Assembly (NCBI RefSeq): GCF_037102585.1
Contig: NW_027043819.1
Span: forward strand, 930,001-994,000
Direction: 5' to 3'
DNA length: 64,000 nucleotides
Source of the DNA: Saccharomycopsis crataegensis
Taxonomy: Eukaryota > Ascomycota > Saccharomycetes > Ascoideales > Saccharomycopsidaceae
A program made the translations under genes and the position numbers. This document shows, piece after piece, positions 41,195 through 53,145 of the stretch. How positions within the stretch are numbered: position 1 is the first letter of the stretch; each line of letters starts with the position of its first letter. The notes under the pieces are model-generated. The model made no database searches. It saw nothing but the letters and a program-made list of their open reading frames with translations, and was not told the DNA's origin.

Positions 41195-41580
41195 ATAGAG
41201 ATCGGAGATTCCAAGGGCCTGATAATAATGAATCATGGGATATGATTCATGATAAGATTGTGTCCTGGTTTGTCGATAATCCTATTTCTCAGTTTTCCAT
41301 CCACATTTGTAAAGAAAGGCTCTGCTTCAATATTTCCAGCAAGGTGAAGAAGACAAAGCGGTGCTAATATTGTTAGGAATGCGATTAGGAATTGAAAATG
41401 TTAATGTAATATATTATTCTCCTTTTGAAACAGGTGTTGTCATTGAAGCAATCGGTGGGAATTGCTGGCGGTCGACCATCATCATCACATCACTTTTTGA
41501 TGCTATTGGATAACTCATCTATTTTCAAAATTGCTACAGGATCAGCTCAATATTTTCAACTAACCGTAAGCCTGAATATC
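41195..41580 (+). pseudogene. ATG4: ATG4 relic
   Basis: Immediately after the SIN3 relic, on the same strand, short pieces read HDKIVSWFVDNPISQFSIH, then (another frame) LLGMRLGIENVNVIYY, then (a third frame) LKQSVGIAGGRPSSSHHF. The last block is the signature around the catalytic Asp-Pro-His region of the Atg4 cysteine protease, which processes Atg8 in autophagy. The catalytic Cys part is missing, so the piece is internally deleted as well as frameshifted. Exact borders with the SIN3 relic are uncertain. Confidence 0.8.
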
Positions 41581-42035
41581 TCCCTTTATACATAATCAGT
41601 AATGAATAAATAACCTTGCAATATTAAGGAGGTTCTTCTTTAGAATCTTTAGTACTGAATAACTTCCGTTGAAAGTTGTAACGTATATACCACCAGTGTT
41701 GTTCATCCATTACCTAATCACCCTTTATTATCTCCTTATCTTTTATCTAACCAACTTATTTCCTTCGTCTTATTATTTTTCTAGTCTAGTTATCTATTGA
41801 AAGTCTTACTGGGTTGTCTATTACTTCCCATCCTAATAAAATCAAGTTAAATATTACAGAAGTACTGTAGCATATTCTTGACTATCCGCCATCACGACTA
41901 CCATTCTTTACATATAATGCATACATATATTGATATCTAAAAGAAATAGAAATTTCTGCCTTCTAGTTTGCTGCTATATTAGGACACTTCTCCCTTCCAG
42001 TTACCTGCCTTCTAAACCCACTTCTATCTTTTAGC
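41581..42035. other. Intergenic, 3' flank of GCN20
   Basis: AT- and pyrimidine-rich DNA between the ATG4 relic and the GCN20 stop. Nothing recognisable. Confidence 0.6.
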
Positions 42036-44294
42036 TTAATGTTTGGCAAGCACCCCAGCCGCATCGGCAGCAGAAAGAATGTATTTCTTATAATCGTAAA
42101 TCGTACCATCAAATCTCTTCACGGTACCTTCTTCACTGACCCAAATCTCATTACACACGTTGCTAATAATACTCACATCATGGGAAACCATAAGCACCCC
42201 ACCTTCGAACGATCTTAATGCTTCGGCAAGCGCATCCAAACCAGCAGTATCAAGATGGTTAGACGGTTCATCCAACACCAACACATGAGGATTATCCAAA
42301 CATAACGCGGCGAACGCCACTCTGGATTTCTGCCCCCCAGATAAGAGTTGCATTTTTTGAAGCCCCAAAGAACCGGTGATCCCAAACGCCCCCAAATGAC
42401 GACGGTATTCTTCGTCAGTCTTCCCTGGATAAGTCTTGGACAACCACGTCACGGCGTTCAAGGTCAAATCCATGGCATCGACATGATGCTGGGCAAAATA
42501 CCCGATTCTTAGTCTGGAATTCTTGGTGACGTGACCTTCAATCGGTCTCAATGTTTCCATCAAGATCTTCAAAAGCGTGGTCTTACCACACCCGTTAGCA
42601 CCAACCAAGGCAATACGCGAATCGAGACGAATGTCCAAATTGACATCGTTCAATAATAATTTATCAGGAGAGTATCCAAACACCACATCTTGTAATTGGA
42701 CAATCGGCGCGCTGAGTTTCTCGACTTCCGGGAATCTGAACGTCACCGATTTGTCTTCTTCTGGAGGTTCTAATACCGGTAATTTCTCCAATTTCTTAAT
42801 TCTCGATTGGGCTTCTGAAGATTTTGCGGCGTTGTATCTGAACTTATCAATGAATTCTTGCAAGTGTTTTCTGTACGCCATTTGGTTTTCGTATTCCTTG
42901 ATGGCGTTTTTACGTCTTTCTTCCTTGGTAGAGTAGAACGAATCGAAATTAGCACCTCTGTAGTAATCTAATCGTTCGGAATGTTGGTATATTATATCGG
43001 TGGCCACATCGTTCAAGAAGGCTCTGTCGTGAGAAACCACAAGCACCGTGGCAGGATAAGTTTGCAAATAGTTTGCCAAAAATGTGATCGAAGGAACATC
43101 CAACATATTGGACGGTTCATCCAAAAGTAACAAATCTGGTTCACAAAACAATGCTCTGGCCAACGACAACCGCATTCTCCAACCCCCAGAGAACGAATTG
43201 GTAGGTTGATGTTGGGCTTTTTGGGAGAACCCTAGACCAAAAAGAATCGACGCCGCTCTCCCTTCGGCTTTATCACTCTCGATTTCCGATAATTTTTCGT
43301 GGACTTCTTCCAAATGTTGCACCAAATCCCCAGCTTCGTTATCGAGTTTTTTCACTTCAAGAGACTCTTCATCGAATTCGGTTCTTAATTTTTCGATTTC
43401 AGAAATTCTGTCATTGATTTCTCGTTCTTCTTTCAACAAACTTTTTCTCCACACGTCGGCATCTAACACCGATTGTAATGCCAAAGTGTCGTCGCCTCGT
43501 AATTCTTGTTCAACGTGTAAAATGGTGATATGACTAGGAATGTTCAATTCTCTGCAAGATAAGGCTCTAAGTAAAGTAGATTTACCAATACCATTCTGCC
43601 CGACCAAACCATAACGATGACCAAAACTAAGAGACAATGACGAGTCAGATAAGATTCTTTGCCCATCGCCAACGTATAAATCAAAAGTATCGATATGAAT
43701 ATCTTTGGATTTCCCAGCCCCGGAACCGAATTCCATAGGATTGATCTTGAGGAAGAATTCATCATAATCAGCATCTCCTTGACTGTCAGAAATCAATTTC
43801 GACGCCTCGTATTTGACAAACTTGTTGTTTCTTTTGGCCACCTTCTTGGCAATCTTCTTTTCGGCTTTTTCCAACTTCTTTTTATCAACTCTACTTTCCA
43901 TGTTTCTCCCATTATGTTCGATATCTTTGGAAGCACCAATAAGTGCCAACGACCCTTGAAGTTGACGGTTCATTTGATTTTTCAAAAGATTGACATCAAG
44001 AAGTCTTTTGGAGGTATCCCCGGTGATCTTCAACTTGGCGAAATTGTCATCGAGTTGTTGTTTCAATGCAGTTTGAAGGGAAACTCCAAGACTCTCGAGT
44101 TTGGATTCGTTAGCCCCGGCACTCTTCAACAAGTTCTTGACGAAACCAATGTCGTTTTCGAGATCAAGTTGTTGGGCAGCCACACTATCGGTGGTGGAGT
44201 TACTGATATGGTTGACGTAGCCAATGGCGTAATCGGTGACCACAGGATCGATATCCGGAACGGCTCTTCTGATCTGAGCTCCAAGGGACGACAT
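42036..44294 (-). CDS. GCN20: Gcn20, ABC-F translation regulator
   Basis: 752 residues from the ATG at 44294, identical in length to S. cerevisiae Gcn20; the start MSSLGAQIRRA aligns with MASIGSQVRKA. The frame extends upstream but without ATG. The N-terminal 190 residues are the Gcn1-binding part. Two ABC domains follow, with Walker A GQNGIGKST and GANGCGKTT, signatures SGGWRMRLS and SGGQKSRVA, and Walker B LLLLDEPSN and VLVLDEPSN. No membrane segments, as usual for ABC-F. With Gcn1 it activates Gcn2 kinase on ribosomes under amino-acid starvation. Divergent from MRPS17. Confidence 0.97.
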   Translation of the reverse strand: MSSLGAQIRRAVPDIDPVVTDYAIGYVNHISNSTTDSVAAQQLDLENDIGFVKNLLKSAGANESKLESLGVSLQTALKQQLDDNFAKLKITGDTSKRLLDVNLLKNQMNRQLQGSLALIGASKDIEHNGRNMESRVDKKKLEKAEKKIAKKVAKRNNKFVKYEASKLISDSQGDADYDEFFLKINPMEFGSGAGKSKDIHIDTFDLYVGDGQRILSDSSLSLSFGHRYGLVGQNGIGKSTLLRALSCRELNIPSHITILHVEQELRGDDTLALQSVLDADVWRKSLLKEEREINDRISEIEKLRTEFDEESLEVKKLDNEAGDLVQHLEEVHEKLSEIESDKAEGRAASILFGLGFSQKAQHQPTNSFSGGWRMRLSLARALFCEPDLLLLDEPSNMLDVPSITFLANYLQTYPATVLVVSHDRAFLNDVATDIIYQHSERLDYYRGANFDSFYSTKEERRKNAIKEYENQMAYRKHLQEFIDKFRYNAAKSSEAQSRIKKLEKLPVLEPPEEDKSVTFRFPEVEKLSAPIVQLQDVVFGYSPDKLLLNDVNLDIRLDSRIALVGANGCGKTTLLKILMETLRPIEGHVTKNSRLRIGYFAQHHVDAMDLTLNAVTWLSKTYPGKTDEEYRRHLGAFGITGSLGLQKMQLLSGGQKSRVAFAALCLDNPHVLVLDEPSNHLDTAGLDALAEALRSFEGGVLMVSHDVSIISNVCNEIWVSEEGTVKRFDGTIYDYKKYILSAADAAGVLAKH

Positions 44295-44754
44295 TATTCT
44301 GGTGATTTGAGATGGTTTTTTTGCCAATACAACGATGGTCCATCGATCAGAGAAATGGAGAGCGAAAAAAAAGTTGATAATAATAATCTTTGCGTGTTAC
44401 CCGGGTGAAATATGTATATTCTGCCTGGTGGGTGGTTAGTTGGCTAGCAGAGGGGTATGTATTTTCAGTCAACTGCCATCCATTATATTGTTGGTAGTAT
44501 ATATCATGATTTAGACTGGACCCTTCTATATCCAGCAAAACTATTTTTTCCCTCACATTTCCCTCCCAAACACCACAGCCTGCCCTAATATAATCGTCAA
44601 TATATCCCCAGGGAGACGCTCTGCGAATGAAGCCCCGTCGCGGCGGTGGGTGGGTGCGCGATCGAAATTGGAAAATTTCACCGCCAAAAATTTTTATTCT
44701 CCAACCGCCTGAACAGAATACCTAACAATTGTATTTATTCAAAAACCGTTCAAT
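44295..44754. other. Divergent promoter region GCN20 / MRPS17
   Basis: 460 bp. A GC-rich block near 44625-44660 (CGCGGCGG and GGTGGGTGGGTGCGCG) is unusual in this AT-rich window and may hold general regulatory sites. No gene. Confidence 0.6.
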
Positions 44755-45483
44755 ATGCCTCGTCAGAACTTTGTGGGGATCGTGGTGTCCCAAGGGAAGA
44801 TGCAGAAGACCATCAAGGTCCGTGTCCAGCAGGGGGAATTCAACAAACTTATCAACAAACGACTTTTGGGGCGTAAGGATTACTTGGTCCACGATGAAGG
44901 AGAGATTTGCAGAGAGGGGGATATGGTGAGAATTGAAGCCACTAGACCATTGTCTCGTCATAAATCGTTTGCCGTGGCCGACATCCTCAAGAATAAGGGT
45001 CAACAATACGCGCAGTTCCAGAGAGATGCCAAAACCATTGTGGCACAAGAAGAAGCGGCAAAGACTAGAGAGTTTTTGGAAAAAAGAGGAGAATATAATA
45101 GCAATGTGGTAAATAAATCGGGGATGATCAACGATATGTTATTTTTGGATAAAGTGAGCTCGAATCCTGAGGCTAGTGCTGAAGATTTGCAGAAGCAGCT
45201 GGACTTGATGAAGAAGTACAATCTTTCTAGTTGGCCAACCACCAAAATGTTTGATTTGGACGTGCAAGTGTTGAGAGCACAAATACAAAAAGTACAAGAG
45301 CAAGTGGAACAACACGATGAAAACAATAGTAAAGTGAGTGATAAAGTGAGTGAGATTCTCGGTGATGAAGGGAAGTTGACGGCGATTTTTGAGAAATTGG
45401 GCCGTGGTAACCCAGATAAATTAAAGGCCAATGTGCGTAAGAACTTGGTGAGAAAGTATGTGATTAATGAATTGGGGTTGTAA
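44755..45483 (+). CDS. MRPS17: Mitochondrial ribosomal protein uS17m
   Basis: 242 residues, near the 237 of S. cerevisiae Mrps17. The first 85 residues are the S17 OB-fold: VGIVVSQGKMQKTIKVRV, RLLGRKDYLVHDEGEIC and GDMVRIEATRPLSRHKSFAV. The C-terminal 150 residues are a yeast-specific, largely helical and charged extension. It binds 15S rRNA in the small mitoribosomal subunit. No classical cleavable presequence is evident. Confidence 0.92.
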   Translation: MPRQNFVGIVVSQGKMQKTIKVRVQQGEFNKLINKRLLGRKDYLVHDEGEICREGDMVRIEATRPLSRHKSFAVADILKNKGQQYAQFQRDAKTIVAQEEAAKTREFLEKRGEYNSNVVNKSGMINDMLFLDKVSSNPEASAEDLQKQLDLMKKYNLSSWPTTKMFDLDVQVLRAQIQKVQEQVEQHDENNSKVSDKVSEILGDEGKLTAIFEKLGRGNPDKLKANVRKNLVRKYVINELGL

Positions 45484-45598
45484 TAATAATAATAACAAAA
45501 ATAATAATTGTTTTACATTGTATTGTACATAGTTTTGATAATAGATAAAAAAAAATCAATAAACAAAAACATTTTTTTTTATTCATTTATTTTTTGTT

Positions 45599-46330
45599 TT
45601 AAAGAATGATGATTTCATTAAGAGCTGGTCGTTTAAAGTTGAATTTGTGATGACGATGGAATTTACCTGATTTGAAGAATGATTTGAATTTTGAAGATGG
45701 TTTGCTATCATTGGTGTTGGTATCAATGTTATTGGTATTATTATTATGTAATCTCACACTTAGGGATTGACAATTGGTGGAAAGTTTCTTTTTGGTATTT
45801 CCCATGGTTTGGAACCATCTTGTTGAATAAGATAATTTATCGGGGATCATCATCAAATTGGCGGGGATAGAAGGACATTGGTGGATACTTTTATGATTTA
45901 ACCAAAGGTTTTCATCATTTGATAGTGTAGTTTGATCGACAATATTCTCATCATTGGAGGGATTTTCGATTGGAGAGAACCTGGTGATTTTGTCAAGCTT
46001 ATTATTGTTAATTTGTAAATGATTATCTAAAAAACTGTACCAATCATTGTAATCATTTATCTCATCGATGTTGATGGTTGGGATCAGAGAGGGATAATCT
46101 TGAGGATTCCAAGGTTCGAAGATTGTAGAGTCGACAGAACAACGATGGTCAAGGAGAGGTTGACGAGCATTACGATGAGGAGGCGATTGAAAGATGTTTA
46201 ATGGTAAACTGTGATATTTTGGGGATCCTAAAGGTGGGAGATTATTACGATTATTGTTCATGATGGTTAGATGACAGTGGTTATTATGGTTATTGTGGGG
46301 GGTACCGACCAAAGACGATACTGTATCCAT
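45599..46330 (-). CDS. Hypothetical Asn/His-rich protein
   Basis: 243 residues from an ATG at 46330; not recognised. The N terminus is His/Asn/Pro-rich. The centre holds a WNPQDYPSLIPTI block and a WYSFLDNHL block that look less random. The C terminus is strongly basic (SKFKSFFKSGKFHRHHKFNF). Codon use is like the neighbours and the frame is uninterrupted. It is convergent with MRPS17 (115 bp apart) and divergent from REG1. It could be a fast-evolving regulatory or cortical protein; no function can be assigned. Confidence 0.55.
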   Translation of the reverse strand: MDTVSSLVGTPHNNHNNHCHLTIMNNNRNNLPPLGSPKYHSLPLNIFQSPPHRNARQPLLDHRCSVDSTIFEPWNPQDYPSLIPTINIDEINDYNDWYSFLDNHLQINNNKLDKITRFSPIENPSNDENIVDQTTLSNDENLWLNHKSIHQCPSIPANLMMIPDKLSYSTRWFQTMGNTKKKLSTNCQSLSVRLHNNNTNNIDTNTNDSKPSSKFKSFFKSGKFHRHHKFNFKRPALNEIIIL

Positions 46331-47303
46331 TGAGGATCAAAACCACAATGGTAATACATAAGAATCTACAATATTTACCTGAAAATAAACAAAATAACCG
46401 TAATAATAGCGATAAATAATAAATGGAAAGACACAAAACGTCAAATCCGCGACGGCAATCATCGGATGCCGCAGCGGAAGGCTCGGAGCGTGACAGTTCA
46501 CGTGGTTTTGGACTCGACGCTGTTGCAGCCAATAATGATAATAGTGCTATCATATATTGCTGTGATGTATATTGTTATATGATATAGTATGATAGACTCA
46601 GACACACACTTTCCCTATAAACAATAATCATCATCATCACAATAACCCACCACCAAAACAACAAAAAAGAAACACCGCAAATTGTGGAAAAAAAGTAAGA
46701 AAAAAAAAAAAAAAAAAACGTTTTTTTACAGCCAAAAAAAAAAAAAACACCAAAAAAAAAATAAAAAAAAAGAAAGCGAGTGGTAATCTATCACAGTTCT
46801 ATTATTATTCTCACACACATTTCATTAGTATACCAAACAGCCCGGCCAGCTTCCAGTTATATACTTAGCCATCACGCTCGATCCGGTGACAGACAGTGCG
46901 ACTGCTTTATACCTCGTCACCCTTCCGTTATTCCTGTTTATTACCACCACTATTATCATCCCGGCTTCATCCATATTATCGTTGGGAATATAAGGACCAA
47001 CCACACCCTCCCCTTTTTCACAGAACAACCATCGATATCTCACCAATATCTTTCCTTGGGAGGTTGCTGCTAATCTACTACCTCATTCCATTCTCACATC
47101 CCACGATATATCAATCAAAACAAACAACAAGCAAGCAAGCAAGCCCTTCCCGGTCCCCCAGTGCTGGCTTATTCTAATCCTGGCTGTCCTCCTCCGCTTT
47201 TCCAACTTTTTGTGGGGGAAAACAAAGAAATAGTCGTATATCCCCAGATTTCCATAAAATATCATCATCCAATTAATAATATCATCTTCCAATATATTTT
47301 ACC
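46331..47303. other. Divergent promoter region, hypothetical gene / REG1
   Basis: 973 bp with long poly-A tracts at 46700-46775 and pyrimidine-rich sequence before the REG1 ATG. A CACGTGG box lies near 46500. Short open frames here are not credible. Confidence 0.6.
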
Positions 47304-48239
47304 ATGCCTTCAACAAATAACCTAGCAGCGTTCTTCAATGACCAGTCGGCCAGCCCCCCGCCTTCCACCACCACCACCCCGGATATCCATCAAATGAACC
47401 TCAACATCTTTGGCCTCGATCCTTCAAAATCCAACGCTATCGACGCCCAGGATATCGATGACTTTGAAAATACAACGTATAAACTCAAACGTACCAGATC
47501 TGTAGGGTTATTGGATAACTACATCGCCCCTACAAAAAAGCTCATTGAACAAGACTTTAGCCATACAAACTACTTTGCCACCGATCCTCTCAACATGAAA
47601 CCAAAATCATTATCCACCAAAAACCTCAACCAGCTAAATCATCAAATATCTGTCCAAACCCGAACGTTACTAGCCAACAACAACAACAACAATAATAATG
47701 ATAACAATAATAATAATGATGATAATTCGAAGGCAAAAATTGATGACAGTCTTGCATCACTCTCGGCCACCCTGACCAATAATGATTCTCTAGTGGAAGA
47801 TTCTACCCCATCTACCCTATCCATGGACTCAGAACATCAAGTACAACCAGAAATATTCCAACCCCACGATGATAATGATATCACCTTCGAACCAAAAAAT
47901 ACCGTTGATTATTTCAGTTACGATTGGACCGACAGAGAAATCCTTAAATCTTGGAGATATGTCGTTGATCGTAAAAGAACCATTGATTACGATGCCAGAG
48001 TCGAGAATTCCCGGTTGGAAAATGCTAGTTGGCGTACGTGGGCTAGAGCAAAATATTCGTTGAATACCGTCACCCCTGAAAGTATTAATTGGAAGAAAGA
48101 TACCGACGTCAGCTGGCTTTACGGTCCCAAATGTGCTCCAGAAACTGAGAGTGATGTGAGAAACCATTTACAAGAATTCAAAGCGAAAATCGGCGATTGT
48201 ATTCCTGAGTCAGCGTCATCGTCATGTTCCATTGCTGTA

Positions 48240-48277
<38 letters not shown>

Positions 48278-50303
48278 TAATAATAATAATGACAATAATG
48301 ATAAACATCCTTGTGGTCCATCGATTGTGGGGTTATCTAATCATGTTATTGCTCTAATGGATAAAATCTCCAGCGACGATTCCGATTATTCTATCCCGGT
48401 GAAACCGATTTTGAAAGTACGGAAAATTAGTGAAAAGATCAACGCCAACGCCGATTTATTCAAAATGAATATTCTTAATGAAAAATACCGGGGGAAGAAA
48501 TTGTTTGGTGGGTCACCAACTATCGAACCATTAATGGATAACATGGCTTCTCCTTCGCCAATTCTTGCTATTAATGATATGGTTAGCCGAGAAATGTCGC
48601 CAATGAATTTGAATGACGATCTTAATCCTCAATTATCCGATGTTATCGATTCTAAAACAAAGTCCGAACCCCTTGATTCGGTATCCAGTGAAGCCACTTT
48701 ACGCCCAGTACATAAAGTTCTCAGTAATGATAATGATGATGATGATGATGACGTTGAAGACGTTGACTTTTCCGATAAGCTACGATTGAAGTCGAGTTTT
48801 TTGGTCAATCCCGCATCCCAATCGGAATTTGTCGCTAAAAAATCCCGGAAAATTCATTTCAACGATCGAGTCGAACAATGTCGAATCGTTGATTATTTTA
48901 GTGACTCCGATGAAGAAGCAGCGTACTTCAATGGATCTCAAGACAACAGCGCGTTTGCTGATAGTGATGAGGATAGTGATGACGAGGATGATGAAAATGG
49001 ACTTGTGCTTAGCGTTAAGGGCAATCCGGAATTACATCGCCGATTATCCATGAATTCGGAACTCACTACAGGATCTCAATCGTTGAAATTGGCGTCAGAT
49101 GGGAAAAAAATCATTGAATATTTACCAGCCACGAAGATCCGGTTTAGAGGTGATGAAGAATCATCTGAAGATTCCGATTTTGAAAGTGAGGATGAAGAAA
49201 ACTATGCTTGGATGAACAATAATATTAATAATAATAATAATAATAATAATTCTGGCTCGTTTGCCACAGCAGCTGCTGGAGGGATTCCAAAAAACAATGC
49301 GGTTTCCCATAATGTTAACACCAATCGTGGGTTTGAGTTTTATTATGATTATAATTCAGTGTACGTGCCAGAAGATTTGTTATTGAATCATGATAACTCC
49401 ACCACCATGATTGAAGATGTTCCCAAAGATATTGCTCTTGATAGTGGTCTCTTCGATAATTTAACCCAAGATGCCCCTGGCACCGCTGCTTCGCAAACCA
49501 CTCATAAAGATGACGGCGAAGGTTATATTTTAACCGGCGACGAGGCATTAAGTTTGAGTAGTGAAGATACCAATTCTTACTCTGGGTTCAGTTTTGGTGG
49601 TGCCATGGGTGCTGGTAACAATAGTAGCAGAATTCATGGATTGAAGAATTATCATCAACAGCAACAGCAACAGCAACAGCAACATAATGATGTGCTGATG
49701 GCATCTACCAGTTCGGTATTGAGTAAACGACCATCTTCGGCGAATAATTTATCTGGAAATATTGACTCTTCCAGAAATTTGACATTGTTGAGTAAAGCCA
49801 ATTCTCGGAATAATTCGTACAATGGGTTGGCCAATTCGCATAATAGTTCAATCAATGGGTTTGGCAATAAACCAAAGTTTTCATTATTAAATGATGATGA
49901 TGATGATGATGATAGTAGTTCTAGCGAAGGTGAAATGAATTTCAATCCTCCTCTTTCTTCTTCTTCTTCTCGTCCTGCAGTGGCGAGCCGAGGAAAATTT
50001 AATTTCAATGATAGTGATTCGAGCGATGATGACGATGATGATGATAAGGATTTTTTCAATTTTTCTAGAAAATCGCATAGTGACGGGGTCACCACTCCAA
50101 AGAGAAATTTACTGGGATTGAATAATAACAAATCCCCAACCTTGAAAGATATCACGGGGGTCAATGGTTCCGGAGCGATCTCGCCGTCGGCATCATTGCT
50201 GCAAATTTCCGATATTAAAGTGAATGGGTTCATTGAGAATCGTCATGAAAATGTCAAACCCGCGTTGAATAAGAAACTCAGTGATTTGAGCGTGGATAAT
50301 TGA
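47304..50303 (+). CDS. REG1: Reg1-type PP1 (Glc7) regulatory subunit
   Basis: 999 residues. A conserved block at about 205-275 reads SYDWTDREILKSWRYVV, RLENASWRTWARAK and DVSWLYGPK, the Reg1/Reg2 signature. KIHFNDRVEQCR near 515 is the RVxF-type Glc7-docking motif. The rest is disordered, with Asn runs (AAT/AAC triplets at about 47680, 48240 and 49225), a Gln run and acidic DDDDD tracts. Reg1-Glc7 dephosphorylates Snf1 and mediates glucose repression in S. cerevisiae. The length is close to S. cerevisiae Reg1 (1014). Confidence 0.92.
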
Positions 50304-52409
50304 AAATTGAACATTATGGAAATTAATGACGAGAATGGTGATGCTAGAATGACTTGTCTAATATTGATAATCTGTGACAAGTTATGAAATTGGTGTCTAA
50401 TCTTTATGATATAGTGGGTCATTTGGTCAAATATCAAAATTTAATATCTACTTCACCACTGGTAATTTAAAAATGAAAGAAGCTCATCAAGAATTGATAG
50501 ATACCGAGCTAATGTTGAATATGAGAGACTTGGCCGAACCAACAACATGAAAACTCGGTCATTTATTATCAAATTTAAACATTTGATGTCTTGATTGTGG
50601 ATGATTTAATGCTTGTCACCATATCCATGGATCCCAAACCAACATTGAATTGGAAACTGTTAGTTTCAACAATTATTTCTACTTTCTCAGTATCAATCAA
50701 AAGATAATCGAGGGTTGCCATTGCAAATTGTCTGATACTGTTTATTTTCTCTTTTGCCCCTCCTCCCCCCCTTTTTTTTTTCAGAATGTTATACTATGAT
50801 ATGTTTTTTTTTTCTTTTTTTTTCTTCTATTTTTGAGTGTTTATATCTTATACCTCTTGGTTCTTATTATTAGGAGGGTTATGGCTGTTGGTCTATTTTT
50901 ATGAAATTACCCCCATTGGTGCTGCTGAACGGAACATGCCCATTGGCCCTAATCTTGGGAGTAACATTAATCTTTTTATTTTTATTCTTTTTTTTTTGTA
51001 TTTATCATCACAATATGTTTGTTCCCTCCTATTTATTCTTCTCTTGTTTATGATTTATGATTTTTTTTTTCTTTTTCCCTCATCCTGACCAATTTTTTTT
51101 CAATTTTGATATTGATTTTTTTTTTTTTTTTACTGTTTCGATTATTAGAGGTATTCTTCATTCTTTATTATTACTATTACTTGTTTGTTTTCTATTCTTG
51201 TTCACTATATCTGTGGTTATTATTATTCTATTTTATATTTCTTGTATTTGCTATGAATAAAAAAAGTATTGAGGATTTGTCACTGATGATTAGTTGTATG
51301 TATTACTTTACAAGGAAGGCTGTATGTTGGATGAATGAATGTATTGAGGTTATGTTGTTGAAAGAGAGAAATATATATTTATACGGCTTCTCCAAAAAAC
51401 AAGAGCAGTCGAACAGCTATCACATCAGCCTTCGATAGGGATCCGATTAATAATGACACCTTCTTCGATAGAGTGTTTAAATAACGGCTAAACAGCAGCG
51501 ATTTTGTTGAAATTCGGGTGTAATTTTTTATTTATTTCGCTCACCGAGGCTTAAGCTAGACTAGCTACCCAGTGGTTACCGCCTTTGCCTTACAGGGGGT
51601 GGGTTCAACTGATATTATGGACAGTAATTGAAGTTACAAGGAGTGCCATGACACAACAAATAACAGTTAATAATAATTACAAAACACAGAAGAAAATGAT
51701 GATAATTAGGATAGACTCATTCAAAAAACATTCAGCTTTATGAAAAGAAAACATTAAACAAAGACGAACAAACTAATAAGAGGTAAAATTTCAATCTCAA
51801 TTTCAGATGTTAGGAAGAATAAGAGTGATGAAGAACTGAATATAAATATACAGAATTATAGTAAACGAAGAATTGGAAAAAAAAAAAAAATTGAGCCGTG
51901 GTGATTTATTTCCCTCAAATACGTCTCTCTCTAAAGATTCCTTTAAACAGATTTTATAACCAACTGGTATGTCAAAAGAAAAAAAAAAGAAGAAGAAGAA
52001 GTAGTAGTACCTGTAACAACTGAGTGGCCAGCCATCTTTGGCTAATTGTTATCTTCTCGTATAACCCAAATGACAACGTTGAATGGAGATAACTTCCCTA
52101 GTTTGTTTTCCTCCTGATTGGCATTATATAATAAATTTATCACATCACATACTATTTTCGAGAAATTGGCATGAATAACCGTAGCGGCGTTGATTATGGT
52201 TTCCAGCTATTTGGTAAAGTGTCGCTCGACCTAAGAAACAAAGTATCATCATTCCAATATCAAATATCAAGATGATAGATGGTGGATGATTTACGATACA
52301 TCGTTTGCGATGATTCCGATATTTGATGTAATTTCTATAGTTTAATTCCAATTTTGATACATGCGCTGTACCACTTTCACAATTCTCATCGCTTCTCACA
52401 CTTAAATTT
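50304..52409. other. 2.1-kb gene-free stretch between REG1 and GPI19
   Basis: Mostly T-rich, then A-rich low-complexity sequence with several homopolymer runs. T-rich open frames at 50837-51438 encode only Phe/Leu/Ile strings. A tRNA-like patch near 51550-51620 does not fold convincingly. No gene supported. Confidence 0.6.
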
Positions 52410-53056
52410 TCATTTCGGTTGATAATTATCATAATCAGAATATAAAATCTTCGATACCGTAGTGATTGGTAAATCCCATACCCCGCTGGTACTGGTCCAC
52501 AAGTACCGCTCGTCGTCTAAATCAATCACCAGATCATCGTTGCCCAGCAACTGTTTCTTCAATTGATAATCAAACGAGCTACTCACCACCGCGTGCTCAT
52601 CGACAATGTTTCGCAAATCATCTAATGGACGACAAATCACTTCGATGTTGTACAACGCGAGCCCAACGTAAATGAACCCCATCACCACAAGCACGTAGCT
52701 GGAAATCGCGAGTTGCCACCATCGATCGGGATAATAATAAATCCCCACGCTGTTGAACCACCCTCGTGGCACCAACGACCAAGTTAACCAGATCACCAAG
52801 AAACAAATCGAGAGTAAGTGGATCGCAAACCCCCGGTACTCGGTCTTCGGGGTGATCTTGTTGCTGATGATCACGTCGGACGCCCTGGCAAGGATATCAG
52901 AGATCGTGGTCTTTTGCTTGAGAAGGTCCTCATACTCGTGGCTATTAGGTCTTCGAAGTTTGCCAGAAGAAGAAGAAGGAGAACGAGAAGAAGAAGTAGG
53001 ATTATTATTATTGTTGTTGGTACTATTATTGGTGTTATTATTGGTGTTATTATTGG

Positions 53057-53145
<89 letters not shown>

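Noticed and set aside
40600-41200. First impression of a retrotransposon gag fragment
   Set aside because: The blocks match the Sin3 PAH consensus (LVEGFNTFLP, IGYVNKIKVRF), and no element ends or polymerase sequence are present.
50837-51438. Open frames rich in Phe, Leu and Ile
   Set aside because: They result from T-rich low-complexity DNA and have no membrane-protein pattern beyond composition.
51545-51620. tRNA-like patch (CAGTGGTTA near an A-box position, CTTACAG loop, GGGTTCAACT)
   Set aside because: The acceptor and anticodon stems do not pair and the B-box is imperfect; at most an eroded tRNA.
52145-52432. 95-residue frame overlapping the GPI19 3' end
   Set aside because: It overlaps the PIG-P gene in another frame and has no recognisable features.
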